Source: Paenibacillus sp. LHD-117
GTDB lineage: Bacteria; Bacillota; Bacilli; Paenibacillales; Paenibacillaceae
NCBI RefSeq assembly: GCF_030929555.1
Contig: NZ_JAVFVT010000007.1
Coordinates: 62,001 to 126,000 of the forward strand
Direction: 5' to 3'
DNA: 64,000 nt
Below, piece after piece: positions 7,630 to 15,867 of this stretch; position 1 is the stretch's first letter; each line of letters opens with the position of its first letter. The position numbers and the translations under genes were made by a program. The notes under the pieces were generated by a model. It saw nothing but the letters and a program-made list of their open reading frames with translations, did not search any database and was not told the DNA's origin.

Positions 7630-8877
7630 TTAGTTCTTAAGCGCCTGCCATAACCGGTACAAGGCCGACTTCACCGCGCGGAGCCGGATCATTTCGCGGC
7701 CGCCCTTGAAGTGGGACGTATACACGGTCGTCTCCTTCCCCTTCTCTGCAATCGCAAAATAAACCAGACCTACTGGCTTGCCCTCGGATTCCGCGGGACC
7801 CGCAACGCCGGTGAGCGACACGCCGAAATCCGCTCCCGACAGGTTCATCACGTTCTCCGCCATCAGCCTGGCGGTCGATTCGCTGATCGCGCCGGGCGCT
7901 CCTTCGCCCTCGAGCTGGGCCATCGGGATGCCGAGCAGCTTATGCTTCATCAGGTTCGTGTACGTCACGACGCCTCCGACGAATTCCCCGCTGCTGCCCG
8001 GCACGCTCGTCACCAGCTCCGCGAGCAGGCCTCCGCTTAAGCTCTCGGCGCTTGCAAGCCGTTTATTAGCCGTCCTAAGCATACGGACGATTACTTCTTC
8101 GATGGGGATATCTTCGTCCGCGTAGAGATGCTCTCCGACGCGCTGAGCGATGGCGGCAACCGAAGCGTTTATTTTGCCGTCCGCTTCCGCTTGTGAACGC
8201 GCTTTGGTCGACACCCGCAGCGCCACTTCGCCTTCCTTCGCGTACGGGGCGATCGTCGGATCGATCTGGCTATCGATCAAGTCGATCAACGCCGCTTCAA
8301 GATTGGATTCCCCTATGCCAACGAATTTGAGCAGTCTGGAATATAGCGGACGCTCCTCGCCTAGCTTATTCCGAAGCCAAGCCTTACCCGGCCCGTCCAG
8401 CATCGGTTTCATTTCTTTGGGCGGACCCGGCAGCAGCAAATAGAGCGTGCCGTCAGCCTCCACGCCGTTGCCGACGGCGAGACCCGTCGCGTTCTCGAGC
8501 GGATCGCTGCCTTCGATCAAATGCGCTTGGCGCTTGTTGCTTTCCACCATATGCATCCCGCGCGAGGAGAAAAGCTCCTCGATCGCCTTCATCGCCGGTT
8601 CGTGGATAACGAGCTGACGATTCAAATAATCGGCGAGCACATCCTTCGTCAGGTCATCCTGCGTCGGTCCGAGCCCTCCCGAGAATACGAGTAAATCTGC
8701 TCGGCCTCGTCCGATCTCGATCGCCTCCCGCAAGCGAGCTGCGTTGTCCCCCACTACCGTTTGAAAATAGACGTCGATGCCCAGCTCCGCAAGCTTCTGC
8801 GAAATCGCCTGCGCGTTCGTATTGACGATTTGGCCTAGCAACAATTCCGTGCCGACTGCAATGATTTCCGCTTTCAT
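7630..8877 (-). CDS. cinA: CinA family protein (competence/damage-inducible; nicotinamide-nucleotide amidase type)
   Basis: CinA, 415 aa. The N-terminal molybdopterin-binding-like (COG1058) domain is linked to ADP-ribose pyrophosphatase activity and the C-terminal PncC domain to NMN deamidation in studied members. Seen: AEIIAVGTELLLGQIVNTN, FSGGLGPTQDDLTKD near 75, LLLPGPPKEM near 155, and the PncC core AESLSGGLLAELVTSVPGSS, where the common form is AESCTGG. The start at 8877 has GAAGGGAG 8 nt upstream; in-frame codons further up precede that site and are rejected. Located between pgsA and recA as in Bacillus, where cinA-recA lie together; here a terminator separates them. Confidence 0.95.
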   Translation of the reverse strand: MKAEIIAVGTELLLGQIVNTNAQAISQKLAELGIDVYFQTVVGDNAARLREAIEIGRGRADLLVFSGGLGPTQDDLTKDVLADYLNRQLVIHEPAMKAIEELFSSRGMHMVESNKRQAHLIEGSDPLENATGLAVGNGVEADGTLYLLLPGPPKEMKPMLDGPGKAWLRNKLGEERPLYSRLLKFVGIGESNLEAALIDLIDSQIDPTIAPYAKEGEVALRVSTKARSQAEADGKINASVAAIAQRVGEHLYADEDIPIEEVIVRMLRTANKRLASAESLSGGLLAELVTSVPGSSGEFVGGVVTYTNLMKHKLLGIPMAQLEGEGAPGAISESTARLMAENVMNLSGADFGVSLTGVAGPAESEGKPVGLVYFAIAEKGKETTVYTSHFKGGREMIRLRAVKSALYRLWQALKN

Positions 8878-8973
8878 CCTGTATGCTCCCTTCGGCTGTT
8901 CATGGTTCGGTTTGCCAATACCTCTTGCTTGGCGGACCGGCGACAGGCTTTCGGATACGCGATTGGAAGACAA

Positions 8974-9001
8974 GAGCACTTCCCTCTTACGGGAAGTGCT
9001 C
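8974..9001 (-). terminator. hairpin after pgsA, probable weak terminator
   Basis: Perfect 11-bp inverted repeat GAGCACTTCCC/GGGAAGTGCTC with a 6-nt loop, 7 bp after the pgsA stop. The tract that follows (TTGTCTTCC) is a poor T-run, so partial termination or 3'-end protection is likely. Confidence 0.55.
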
Positions 9002-9007
9002 TCGTTC

Positions 9008-9583
9008 TTACTCGACCGGTATTAAATGTTTGTTCTTCACGAAATAATCGATGCCGGAATATACCGTTATCGCTGCGGCAATCCAGCTCGCGATGACGTC
9101 GAACGGGAAGTGAATGAGCGCGAACGGAAAATTATTGATCAAGAGCGCGATAATCATCGTAATTTGTATCGCGGTTTTCCACTTGCCCCATGTGCTTGCC
9201 GCCATGACGGAACCTTCGAGAAGCGCGATCTGACGAAGCCCCGTCACCGCGAATTCGCGGCTTATGATAATAATGGCGATCAGCGCGTTAAGCTTGTCCA
9301 TCTCGACCAGGGAGATGAGCACGGCCGCAACCAGCAACTTATCAGCAAGCGGGTCGAGCAGCTTGCCCAGATTCGTCACGATTTTGTTTTTGCGGGCGAT
9401 GTAGCCGTCGAGCCCGTCCGTGCTCGCTGCCACGATAAAGATCAGCGCGGCCACGATTTGATTGTACGAAATTGTAAAATCGGAGACGCTGACCGAACCC
9501 AAATTCACTTTTATTAGTAGGAAAAACATAATGACCGGCACTAGGAAAATGCGTGCCAGCGTAATCTTGTTGGCTAAATTCAC
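9008..9583 (-). CDS. pgsA: CDP-diacylglycerol-glycerol-3-phosphate 3-phosphatidyltransferase
   Basis: PgsA, the membrane enzyme making phosphatidylglycerol phosphate from CDP-diacylglycerol and glycerol 3-phosphate; 191 aa, normal length. Seen: membrane helices throughout and the CDP-alcohol phosphotransferase signature DGLDGYIARKNKIVTN followed by GKLLDPLADKLL (D-G-x2-A-R-x8-G-x3-D-x3-D pattern), residues about 55-85. It starts with GTG whose G is the last base of the rimO stop (TAGTG), which points to translational coupling. Conserved next to cinA-recA in Bacillales. Confidence 0.95.
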   Translation of the reverse strand: MNLANKITLARIFLVPVIMFFLLIKVNLGSVSVSDFTISYNQIVAALIFIVAASTDGLDGYIARKNKIVTNLGKLLDPLADKLLVAAVLISLVEMDKLNALIAIIIISREFAVTGLRQIALLEGSVMAASTWGKWKTAIQITMIIALLINNFPFALIHFPFDVIASWIAAAITVYSGIDYFVKNKHLIPVE

Positions 9584-10908
9584 TAAATTCCCTCCCCAGA
9601 GAGGTCAAACTCATAGGCATGCGTTACGCGAACCTTCTGGATGGAACCAATCTCCGCGCTGCAATTCGAGATGAACACCTCACCGTCGATCTCGGGGGCG
9701 TCATACATGGAACGACCGACATAAATATCGCTTCTACCGTCATAACGTTCGACCAATACATCAATTTCCTTGCCGATATATTTGCTGCTATTGTCGCGCG
9801 ACACGATCCTCTGGATCTCCATCAACGTGTTTACGCGCCATTCCTTGACCTCGTCCGGCACATGGTTAGGCAGCCGGACAGCAGGCGTATCCTCTTCGCT
9901 TGAATACGCGAATACGCCTAGACGATCGAATTTCATTTCTTTCACGAACTCGCATAGCCGCTCGAAGTCTTCCTCCGTCTCTCCGGGGAAGCCCACAATC
10001 AAGCTCGTGCGAAGAGCCACATCCGGGATGGCGGCGCGAATCTTCGCCACGAGCTCGCGGGTGTCGCGCTGGCGGCCCGGTCTGCGCATCCGCTTCAGAA
10101 TCGTGTCTTCGCTGTGCTGGAGCGGCATATCGATATATTTGCATATCTTCGTGTTGCCGGCTATCGCAGCGATCAGCTCGTCGGAGAAAAAACCCGGATA
10201 CGCGTAATGAAGCCGTACCCACGCGATGCCGGGCACCTCGCTGACTCGGTTCAGCAGCTCGGGCAGCATAAACCGGTCATATAGATCGGTGCCGTAATTG
10301 GTGGAATCCTGCGCGATCAAGCTAATCTCCTTCACGCCTTGCGCGGCCAGACCGCGCACCTCAGCCAGAATCGACTCTACCGAACGGGATCGGAACGCCC
10401 CCCGCATCATCGGGATGCTGCAGAACGTACACGCATTGTCGCAGCCCTCCGCGATTTTTACGTAAGCCGTATAGCGGGGAGTGGTGACCAAACGAGGCAT
10501 GGGCTGCTCATAGTTGAAAATTGGATTGCCGACCTTCATCGGCTTCTTCCCGCGCAGCGCTTCGTCCACGATGTCGTTAATATGATGAAAGTCGCCGGTG
10601 CCGACGATTCCGTCGATTTCCGGCATTTCCTCCATCAGCTGCTGCTTATATCGCTGTGTCAGGCAACCGGATACGATTAACGCTTTCAAACGTCCCGTTT
10701 CCTTGTAATCCGCCATCTCCAGTATCGTATTTACCGACTCTTCCTTCGCCGCGTCGATGAATCCGCAAGTGTTCACGATGATGACCGTCGCTTCATCCGC
10801 CTGATCGACCAAGCGGTAGCCTCGTTCGTGAATGAGACCCGACATAATCTCGGAATCGACCAAGTTTTTTTCGCAGCCCAACGTTACAACCTTCACTCGT
10901 TCAGTCAT
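9583..10908 (-). CDS. rimO: ribosomal protein S12 methylthiotransferase
   Basis: RimO, a radical-SAM methylthiotransferase carrying two iron-sulphur clusters that adds a methylthio group to an aspartate of ribosomal protein S12 in proteobacteria; the family is also common in Bacillales. 441 aa, full length. Seen: N-terminal UPF0004 domain with TLGCEKNLVDSEIM, VNTCGFIDAAKEES and SGCLTQRY (three Cys), then the radical-SAM motif CDNACTFCSIP near residue 155, and a C-terminal TRAM region (GKEIDVLVERYDG onward). The TLGCEKN form, with S12-type context, favours RimO over MiaB. Stop overlaps the pgsA start by one base; yajQ lies upstream. Confidence 0.95.
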   Translation of the reverse strand: MTERVKVVTLGCEKNLVDSEIMSGLIHERGYRLVDQADEATVIIVNTCGFIDAAKEESVNTILEMADYKETGRLKALIVSGCLTQRYKQQLMEEMPEIDGIVGTGDFHHINDIVDEALRGKKPMKVGNPIFNYEQPMPRLVTTPRYTAYVKIAEGCDNACTFCSIPMMRGAFRSRSVESILAEVRGLAAQGVKEISLIAQDSTNYGTDLYDRFMLPELLNRVSEVPGIAWVRLHYAYPGFFSDELIAAIAGNTKICKYIDMPLQHSEDTILKRMRRPGRQRDTRELVAKIRAAIPDVALRTSLIVGFPGETEEDFERLCEFVKEMKFDRLGVFAYSSEEDTPAVRLPNHVPDEVKEWRVNTLMEIQRIVSRDNSSKYIGKEIDVLVERYDGRSDIYVGRSMYDAPEIDGEVFISNCSAEIGSIQKVRVTHAYEFDLSGEGI

Positions 10909-10934
10909 GGGTAAGCGTTCAAATCCCTTCTATC

Positions 10935-11426
10935 TTAACGATAGTTTGTAAATTGAAGCTCAATAGGCAGATCGGCGCCGCGCAGAAGGGCCATGACCGC
11001 TTGAAGATCATCCCTGCTCTTGCCGGTGACGCGAATCTGGTCGCCTTGAATCTGGCTTTTCACTTTCAGCTTGGAGTCTCGAATCAAGATGTTGATTTTT
11101 TTGGAAATATCTTGCTCGATACCTTGTCTTAGCTTGATCCGCTGCTTCACCGTGCCGCCGGAAGCGCCTTCGATCTTGCCGAAATCCATGTTCTTGATCG
11201 GCACGCCGCGCTTGACCATCTTGGATTGCAAAATATCGATAACGCTCTTCAGCTTATAATCGTCGTCGGAGCCGACAACGAGCTCTTCCTTCTCCAGCGC
11301 GATGCTGCTTTTGCTTCCTTTGAAATCGAACCTCGTCTCGATCTCGCGCTCCGCTTGCGTAATCGCGTTCGCCAGTTCTTGCAAGTCTACCTTAGATACA
11401 ATATCGAACGAACTTTCTGAACTCAT
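10935..11426 (-). CDS. YajQ family nucleotide-binding protein (DUF520)
   Basis: YajQ/DUF520 protein, 163 aa, of usual length; two ferredoxin-like domains. Proteobacterial members bind cyclic di-GMP and act as transcription co-regulators, and others bind tRNA or GTP; the role in Firmicutes is unsettled. Seen: opening [35 protein letters not shown] near 33, and the closing [13 protein letters not shown] typical of the family. The start at 11426 has AGAGGAG 7 nt upstream. It lies in the rodZ-yajQ-rimO-pgsA string, separated from rodZ by a perfect 10-bp hairpin. Confidence 0.93.
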   Translation of the reverse strand: MSSESSFDIVSKVDLQELANAITQAEREIETRFDFKGSKSSIALEKEELVVGSDDDYKLKSVIDILQSKMVKRGVPIKNMDFGKIEGASGGTVKQRIKLRQGIEQDISKKINILIRDSKLKVKSQIQGDQIRVTGKSRDDLQAVMALLRGADLPIELQFTNYR

Positions 11427-11450
11427 GCGTTTTCTCCTCTCCGTATGTAT

Positions 11451-11474
11451 AGGCGCCAGCAACGGCTGGCGCCT
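11451..11474. other. intercistronic perfect hairpin between rodZ and yajQ
   Basis: AGGCGCCAGC/GCTGGCGCCT, 10 bp with a 4-nt loop, no T-run on either strand. It ends 10-15 nt before the yajQ ribosome site. Possibly an mRNA stability or processing element rather than a terminator. Confidence 0.6.
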
Positions 11475-11486
11475 GACGATCGATCC

Positions 11487-12422
11487 TTATTCGCTCGTCA
11501 TCGAATCTTCGCCGGTCGTATTCGTACCTGTACCAGCGCCTTCGCCTACATTCGACGTGTTTGATTCGCCCCTTGCTCCTTCGGCCAACGGTTTCAGAAG
11601 AAGCCGCTTTGCATTGGCGCGGTCGCTGTCAGGCACAAGAACGCCGTCGACTTTGATTTCCGCCAGGTCGGAACGGCCGACCGTGATATAGAGGGTGCCC
11701 GTTAATTCATAATTCTGAACGGCTCCGTCCTCTGCATTGGCATAAAATAGCTTCTTCCCTGTCGCGCCGCCCTCGCGCACCTCGATCCAGTTGCGTCCGC
11801 CGCTAATCTTAATTTCCACTTTATGCGGAACGCCGGCAGGCCCGATATCGTATTGATCCGCTCTGCCGACCTTGCTGTTGAACGTGACCGTCGTAGGCGC
11901 TTGCGTCGGAGGCGGAGGTGTGGGCGATGCGACCGGCGACTCCGTCGCCGAACCGGCGGACGTTTCCTTAGGCGGTTCCGAATTTTCCGTAATCGGCGAC
12001 TCGTCAACCGAATCCGCCCCTCCGGAATCCTTGTTAAACGCATAATACCATACCACAACCACGATTAAAATGAGGAAGCACCACATTACCAGATTGAAGC
12101 CGATCTTGCCAAACCGTTCCGAAGTTTGCGATTTGACGCGTCGCGGTTTTCTGGCAGGGATCGGCTCTACGGTTTGCTCGACTGGCGAGGCGGGAATCTC
12201 GTGTTGGTATAGTCGCAAAACTTCGTCGGGCTCCAAGCCTACCGCTTCGGAATAGTTTTTAACGAAAGCGCGCACGTAGAATGTGCCCGGGAGAACGCTG
12301 TAATCCCCCGATTCGATCGCCTCCAGGTAACGTTTCCGGATCTTCGTCAATTCTTGAATGTCATCCAGCGATAAGCCGCGTTCCTCTCTTGCCCTCCGAA
12401 GCAACGCTCCGAGCTCTGACAT
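11487..12422 (-). CDS. rodZ: RodZ family cytoskeletal/HTH membrane protein
   Basis: RodZ-like protein (YmfM in B. subtilis), 311 aa; links the MreB cytoskeleton and the cell-wall elongation machinery to the membrane. Seen: an N-terminal Xre-type HTH (residues 1-70: ELGALLRRAREERGLSLDDI, LTKIRKRYLEAIESGDYSVL), a basic stretch RKPRRVKSQT, one membrane helix about residues 107-127, a proline/serine/threonine-rich periplasm-side linker, and a C-terminal DUF4115 domain (about 190-275). The C-terminal tail is Gly/Thr-rich and ends SMTSE. It follows ymfK in the conserved ymfF-ymfM order. Confidence 0.92.
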   Translation of the reverse strand: MSELGALLRRAREERGLSLDDIQELTKIRKRYLEAIESGDYSVLPGTFYVRAFVKNYSEAVGLEPDEVLRLYQHEIPASPVEQTVEPIPARKPRRVKSQTSERFGKIGFNLVMWCFLILIVVVVWYYAFNKDSGGADSVDESPITENSEPPKETSAGSATESPVASPTPPPPTQAPTTVTFNSKVGRADQYDIGPAGVPHKVEIKISGGRNWIEVREGGATGKKLFYANAEDGAVQNYELTGTLYITVGRSDLAEIKVDGVLVPDSDRANAKRLLLKPLAEGARGESNTSNVGEGAGTGTNTTGEDSMTSE

Positions 12423-12494
12423 GTGGACATCCTCCTTTCAAATCCATCAATCCTTCCAATCTTATTACAGGGCTACGCCTCGTTCGAATCAGTC

Positions 12495-13262
12495 TCAGAA
12501 CTCGTCGGTATAGTTCGCGGTGAAGGATTCGTATGTAATCTCTTCGTCCGGCGTATTGCGCAATTCGATAATGATATCGAAGTGGCTGTAATCGTAGTGG
12601 GATTCTTTGACGAAAATGTCCGGATGCTCGATGACTTTGGTCGACGGCATCGCCATGATCTCCTGCAGCAGCGCGTAATGCTTCTCGTTGGAGCGAATCG
12701 TGCTGACGATGCCGTCAATAATAAAGATATTGTTCGGCTGCATCTCTTCCTCGGACAGCTGGCTGCGTACCGTCTGGCGAAGAAGCGTCGAGGAAACGAA
12801 CGTCCATCGCTTGTTGGAGCATACGCTGCCCGCGATAATCGATTCGGTCTTGCCGACGCGAGGCATGCCGCGCAAGCCGATGACATGATTGCCGTCGCGC
12901 TTGAATACTTCGCCGAGGAAATCGACAAGAATGCCAAGTTCGTCCCGCACGAAACGGAACGTCTTGCGGTCGTCGGAGTCGCGCTCGATATACCGCCCGT
13001 GGCGTACGGCCAAGATGTCGACGATCGTCGGCGTTCGAAGTTTGTTAACCGTAATGTTGTCGACCTTTTGAAGCATCTTGCCAAGCAGTTCAATTTTCTC
13101 GTCGTCGTTCGTTTGAAGCAGCATGCCTCTCGTACGATCCTCGACGCCGTTGATGGTCATGATATTGACCTCAAGCATGCCGAGCAGGGATGCGATATCG
13201 CCGAGCAGGCCAGGCCTGTTCTTATGTATCTTGTACTCCATGTACCACTGCTTTGTTTCCAA
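12495..13262 (-). CDS. ymfK: YmfK family protein (ACT-like N-terminus, DUF3388)
   Basis: YmfK/DUF3388 protein, 255 aa. Seen: an N-terminal ACT-like segment (YKIHKNRPGLLGDIASLLGM, residues about 8-75) and a P-loop-like DUF3388 part with GLRGMPRVGKTESIIAG near 145 and FIIDGIVSTIR. The function is unknown. The GxxRVGKTE run looks like a Walker A variant, which suggests nucleotide binding (inference). I choose TTG 13262, since GGTGAGG precedes it and B. subtilis YmfK begins at the same point (MEKEWYLEYE); a longer form from a TTG at 13376 has no ribosome site or family support. Downstream lies rodZ. Confidence 0.88.
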   Translation of the reverse strand: METKQWYMEYKIHKNRPGLLGDIASLLGMLEVNIMTINGVEDRTRGMLLQTNDDEKIELLGKMLQKVDNITVNKLRTPTIVDILAVRHGRYIERDSDDRKTFRFVRDELGILVDFLGEVFKRDGNHVIGLRGMPRVGKTESIIAGSVCSNKRWTFVSSTLLRQTVRSQLSEEEMQPNNIFIIDGIVSTIRSNEKHYALLQEIMAMPSTKVIEHPDIFVKESHYDYSHFDIIIELRNTPDEEITYESFTANYTDEF

Positions 13263-13417
13263 TTCGTCCTCACCGTCCCTGGAAGCGTAAAATGATATGT
13301 AATAAGGGCCAAGAAGAAACGACTCGTCGTTCTTGTCCAAGGTCACCCTTGTTTCTCGTAAAAATATAAGTTGCAACCCTAATTCTCTATTCTACAAATT
13401 TCGTCACATTCCTGCAA

Positions 13418-13466
13418 ATAAAAATAAAACATTGCAGAAAAGCCTCCGTTTTGGAGGCTTTCTGCA
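13418..13466 (-). terminator. terminator of ymfJ
   Basis: Long stem TGCAGAAAGCCTCC/GGAGGCTTTTCTGCA (13433-13466, one asymmetric base) followed by TGTTTTATTTTT. Confidence 0.85.
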
Positions 13467-13479
13467 TACTGTATGAGTG

Positions 13480-13731
13480 CTACGATTTCTCGACCATCTT
13501 GACCATGCAGCTTGCAATGGCCTTCCGCTCCGATTCGTCGCCCACATCCCATAGCTGCTTCAGAACACTTTCCTCGTCGTTCTTCGGATCGACCTTCTCG
13601 TCCAGGAAGGAGCCGATCTCGTACGCCAGATTGGCGATGGTGTCCTCCGTGAGCCCCATCTTTTTCGCTTGGGTAACGCGGTCGGACAAGAAATGCTTCC
13701 AGGTATCGAAATTCGAAAGGACAGTTGACAT
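13480..13731 (-). CDS. ymfJ: DUF3243 family protein YmfJ
   Basis: Small cytoplasmic protein of 83 aa, DUF3243, equivalent to B. subtilis YmfJ; function unknown. Seen: MSTVLSNFDTWKHFLSDRV, then MGLTEDTIANLAYEIGSFLD and the C-terminal ASCMVKMVEKS, all helical in character. Start at 13731 with GAGGAGG 9 nt upstream; longer in-frame starts lie inside or before that site. It has its own sigma-A-like promoter upstream and a strong terminator downstream, so it can be a single-gene unit within the conserved ymfI-ymfJ-ymfK order. Confidence 0.92.
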   Translation of the reverse strand: MSTVLSNFDTWKHFLSDRVTQAKKMGLTEDTIANLAYEIGSFLDEKVDPKNDEESVLKQLWDVGDESERKAIASCMVKMVEKS

Positions 13732-13801
13732 GGCTCTTCGCCTCCTCATTGGTTTGGAAAAGAATCATCAACAGTCATTATTGTGTGCCTTTCGAGCTTT
13801 T

Positions 13802-13830
13802 CTTATACCGAGCGAGGAGAAAGTAGTCAA
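13802..13830 (-). promoter_or_regulatory. sigma-A promoter of ymfJ
   Basis: TTGACT (13825-13830), 17 nt, TATAAG (13802-13807), just after the ymfI stop and about 70 nt before the ymfJ start. Confidence 0.6.
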
Positions 13831-13833
13831 TAG

Positions 13834-14580
13834 CTATGTATGCCAGCCGCCGTTAGGGCTAATGATTTGGCCGGTAATATACGATGATTCCGGAAGCGAC
13901 AAAAAATAAACGAGCGAAGCGATTTCTTCCGCGGAACCGAACCGTCCAGCGGGTATTTCTTGCTGAAGGGCGGCTTTTTCCTCCGGGTTGAACCCTTCCA
14001 TCATATACGTATCCACAACGCCCGGAGCAACGGCATTGACCGTTACGCCGGACGGGGCGAGCTCTTTGGCCAGCGCCTTCGTGAAGGCATTGACGCCGCC
14101 TTTGGTCGTGGAATACAACACTTCGCAGGATGCCCCGGACATTCCCCAGACAGAGGAAACATTAATGATTCGCCCGTATCGCTGACCAATCATATGGGGC
14201 ATAAACAATTGCGTGCTGAGGAACATCCCTTTCAAGTTAACGGACATGACGTCGTCCCATTCGTCCTCGGTTACGTCAGCCAGCATGCCGTAATGCGCGA
14301 TTCCGCCATTGTTGACCAGTATATCGGGACGGATCCCGTGGCTGAACAGTTTGTCGCGCATGCGGGCCAGCTGATCCCTGGATCTGAGATCGGCCGAGAT
14401 GGTCATGACGTTCGCGCCGAGCGCCATGCATCTTCTTGCAGTTTCGTTCGCGCTTTCGTGTGACTCTAAGTAGTGGATGACGATATTGATGCCCTCCGCG
14501 GCAAAGCGCTGCGCGATGGCAGCGCCGATGCCGCGGCTTCCCCCGGTGATCAATACCGTCGTTTCCTGCAGCATCTTCAT
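13834..14580 (-). CDS. ymfI: short-chain reductase, EF-P 5-aminopentanone reductase type (YmfI)
   Basis: SDR-family NADPH-dependent reductase, 248 aa. The B. subtilis orthologue YmfI reduces the 5-aminopentanone group on lysine 32 of elongation factor P to 5-aminopentanol, needed for swarming. Seen: cofactor loop TGGSRGIGAAIA near residue 12, DILVNNGG near 85, and active-site Ser and YSTTK (residues about 140-157). The assignment to YmfI rests on position: it follows ymfF-ymfH with a 4-bp ATGA overlap with ymfH. By sequence alone it resembles 3-oxoacyl-ACP reductases (FabG), which is the alternative. Confidence 0.88.
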   Translation of the reverse strand: MKMLQETTVLITGGSRGIGAAIAQRFAAEGINIVIHYLESHESANETARRCMALGANVMTISADLRSRDQLARMRDKLFSHGIRPDILVNNGGIAHYGMLADVTEDEWDDVMSVNLKGMFLSTQLFMPHMIGQRYGRIINVSSVWGMSGASCEVLYSTTKGGVNAFTKALAKELAPSGVTVNAVAPGVVDTYMMEGFNPEEKAALQQEIPAGRFGSAEEIASLVYFLSLPESSYITGQIISPNGGWHT

Positions 14581-15863
14581 TCGGAAGGTTGTTCCACGAT
14601 GGATACGGCAAGCTGGCCGAAGTCGAAATGCTCGCGAAGCCGCGCATTCGCTTCATCCAGCGTACACTGCTCGTAGAAGGAAATGACATCGAACATGTCG
14701 CTGTCCCGGAACCGGTAACGGGTAAATTCGCCGGCGATGGACTCGGGGGAATTGAGCATTCGCAAATAACCGCCGATTTTTTTGCGTTTCGCTCGTTCGA
14801 ATGCCTCCTGGTTAAGGCCGCCGCCAACGGCTTCCGTTACGGCTGACTTGATGCCTTCGATCAGCGCGTTCGGATTGGGCGTATCGCCGCCGATGACGGA
14901 AAAAGCATAATCGGTGCTGGAGTTGTATTCGTGTCCGAACGAATCGGAAATCAAATTTTGTTCGTACAGCGACTGAAACAGCGGCGAGCTCGGGCCGATC
15001 AGCGCTTCAAGCATCAGCTTCGTCGTTACCTCCCGCTTGAGCAAGGCATCGCCAACAAGGCCAACCGACTTCTCCTTGAAGCCAAGCATGCATTTCGGCA
15101 AGGATACAGGCAGCTTCGATACTTTGCGAGGAATTTTCACTTCCGTCGGTTCTTGGTCGAAGAACCTCTTAATCTCGCCTTGCGGCTTGAACGTCTTAGC
15201 CGATTGGTTGTCGCGAACAAGACGGAACACCTCCTCCGCGTCGACACCGCCAACGACGAATAACAGCATATTGGACGGATGGTAAAACGTTTCGTAGCAG
15301 CGGTATAACGTTTCCTTGTCGATCTGGCGAATGGATTCAACCGTCCCCGCGATGTCGATATGGACGGGATGGGTATGGTACAGCGCGTCAATGAGACCGA
15401 AATAAACACGCCAGTCCGCATTATCGCGGTACATGTTGATCTCTTGCTCGATAATGCCCTTTTCTTTCTCGACGTTCGCGTCGGTAAAGTAAGGATTTTG
15501 CACGAAATTAATTAACGTCGTTAAATTTTCATGAATTTGTTCCGTTGCCGAGAACAAGTAGACGGTGCGATCAAACGTCGTGAAGGCATTAGCCGATGCG
15601 CCTTGCGCCGCGAATACGGCGAAGATGTCGCCTTCGGGCTCTTCGAACATTTTGTGCTCGAGGAAATGCGCGATGCCGTCGGGCACTTTGATCGGCTCCT
15701 GATCGCCTACGGAGAATCGATTATCGACCGATCCGTACTTGGTGGCGAAAGTCGCGTACGTCTTATGAAACCCTTCCTTGGGGAGCACGATAACTTCGAG
15801 ACCATTATCTAGAACTTCCCGATACAAGGTTTCCTGGACATGCGGATAATTTAAAGTTTGCAT
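14577..15863 (-). CDS. ymfH: M16 family zinc peptidase YmfH
   Basis: Pitrilysin-family peptidase, 428 aa, catalytic partner of the pair YmfF/YmfH. In B. subtilis the ymfF-ymfH region is linked to processing of the albF-type/subtilosin peptide and to general peptide turnover, but the natural substrate is not settled. Seen: the inverted zinc motif HFLEH near residue 67, with a downstream Glu in EKEKGIIEQEINMYRD, which are the M16 metal ligands. Start at 15863, with GGAGG 9 nt upstream. The stop overlaps the ymfI start (ATGA). ymfF lies 4 bp upstream of the start, so the two subunits are probably made together. Confidence 0.92.
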   Translation of the reverse strand: MQTLNYPHVQETLYREVLDNGLEVIVLPKEGFHKTYATFATKYGSVDNRFSVGDQEPIKVPDGIAHFLEHKMFEEPEGDIFAVFAAQGASANAFTTFDRTVYLFSATEQIHENLTTLINFVQNPYFTDANVEKEKGIIEQEINMYRDNADWRVYFGLIDALYHTHPVHIDIAGTVESIRQIDKETLYRCYETFYHPSNMLLFVVGGVDAEEVFRLVRDNQSAKTFKPQGEIKRFFDQEPTEVKIPRKVSKLPVSLPKCMLGFKEKSVGLVGDALLKREVTTKLMLEALIGPSSPLFQSLYEQNLISDSFGHEYNSSTDYAFSVIGGDTPNPNALIEGIKSAVTEAVGGGLNQEAFERAKRKKIGGYLRMLNSPESIAGEFTRYRFRDSDMFDVISFYEQCTLDEANARLREHFDFGQLAVSIVEQPSE

Positions 15864-15867
15864 CCGC

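Noticed and set aside
13379..13771. 130-codon minus frame over ymfJ
   Set aside because: Different frame of the same DNA; the DUF3243 frame (13480-13731) has the family sequence and ribosome site, and this one crosses the terminator.
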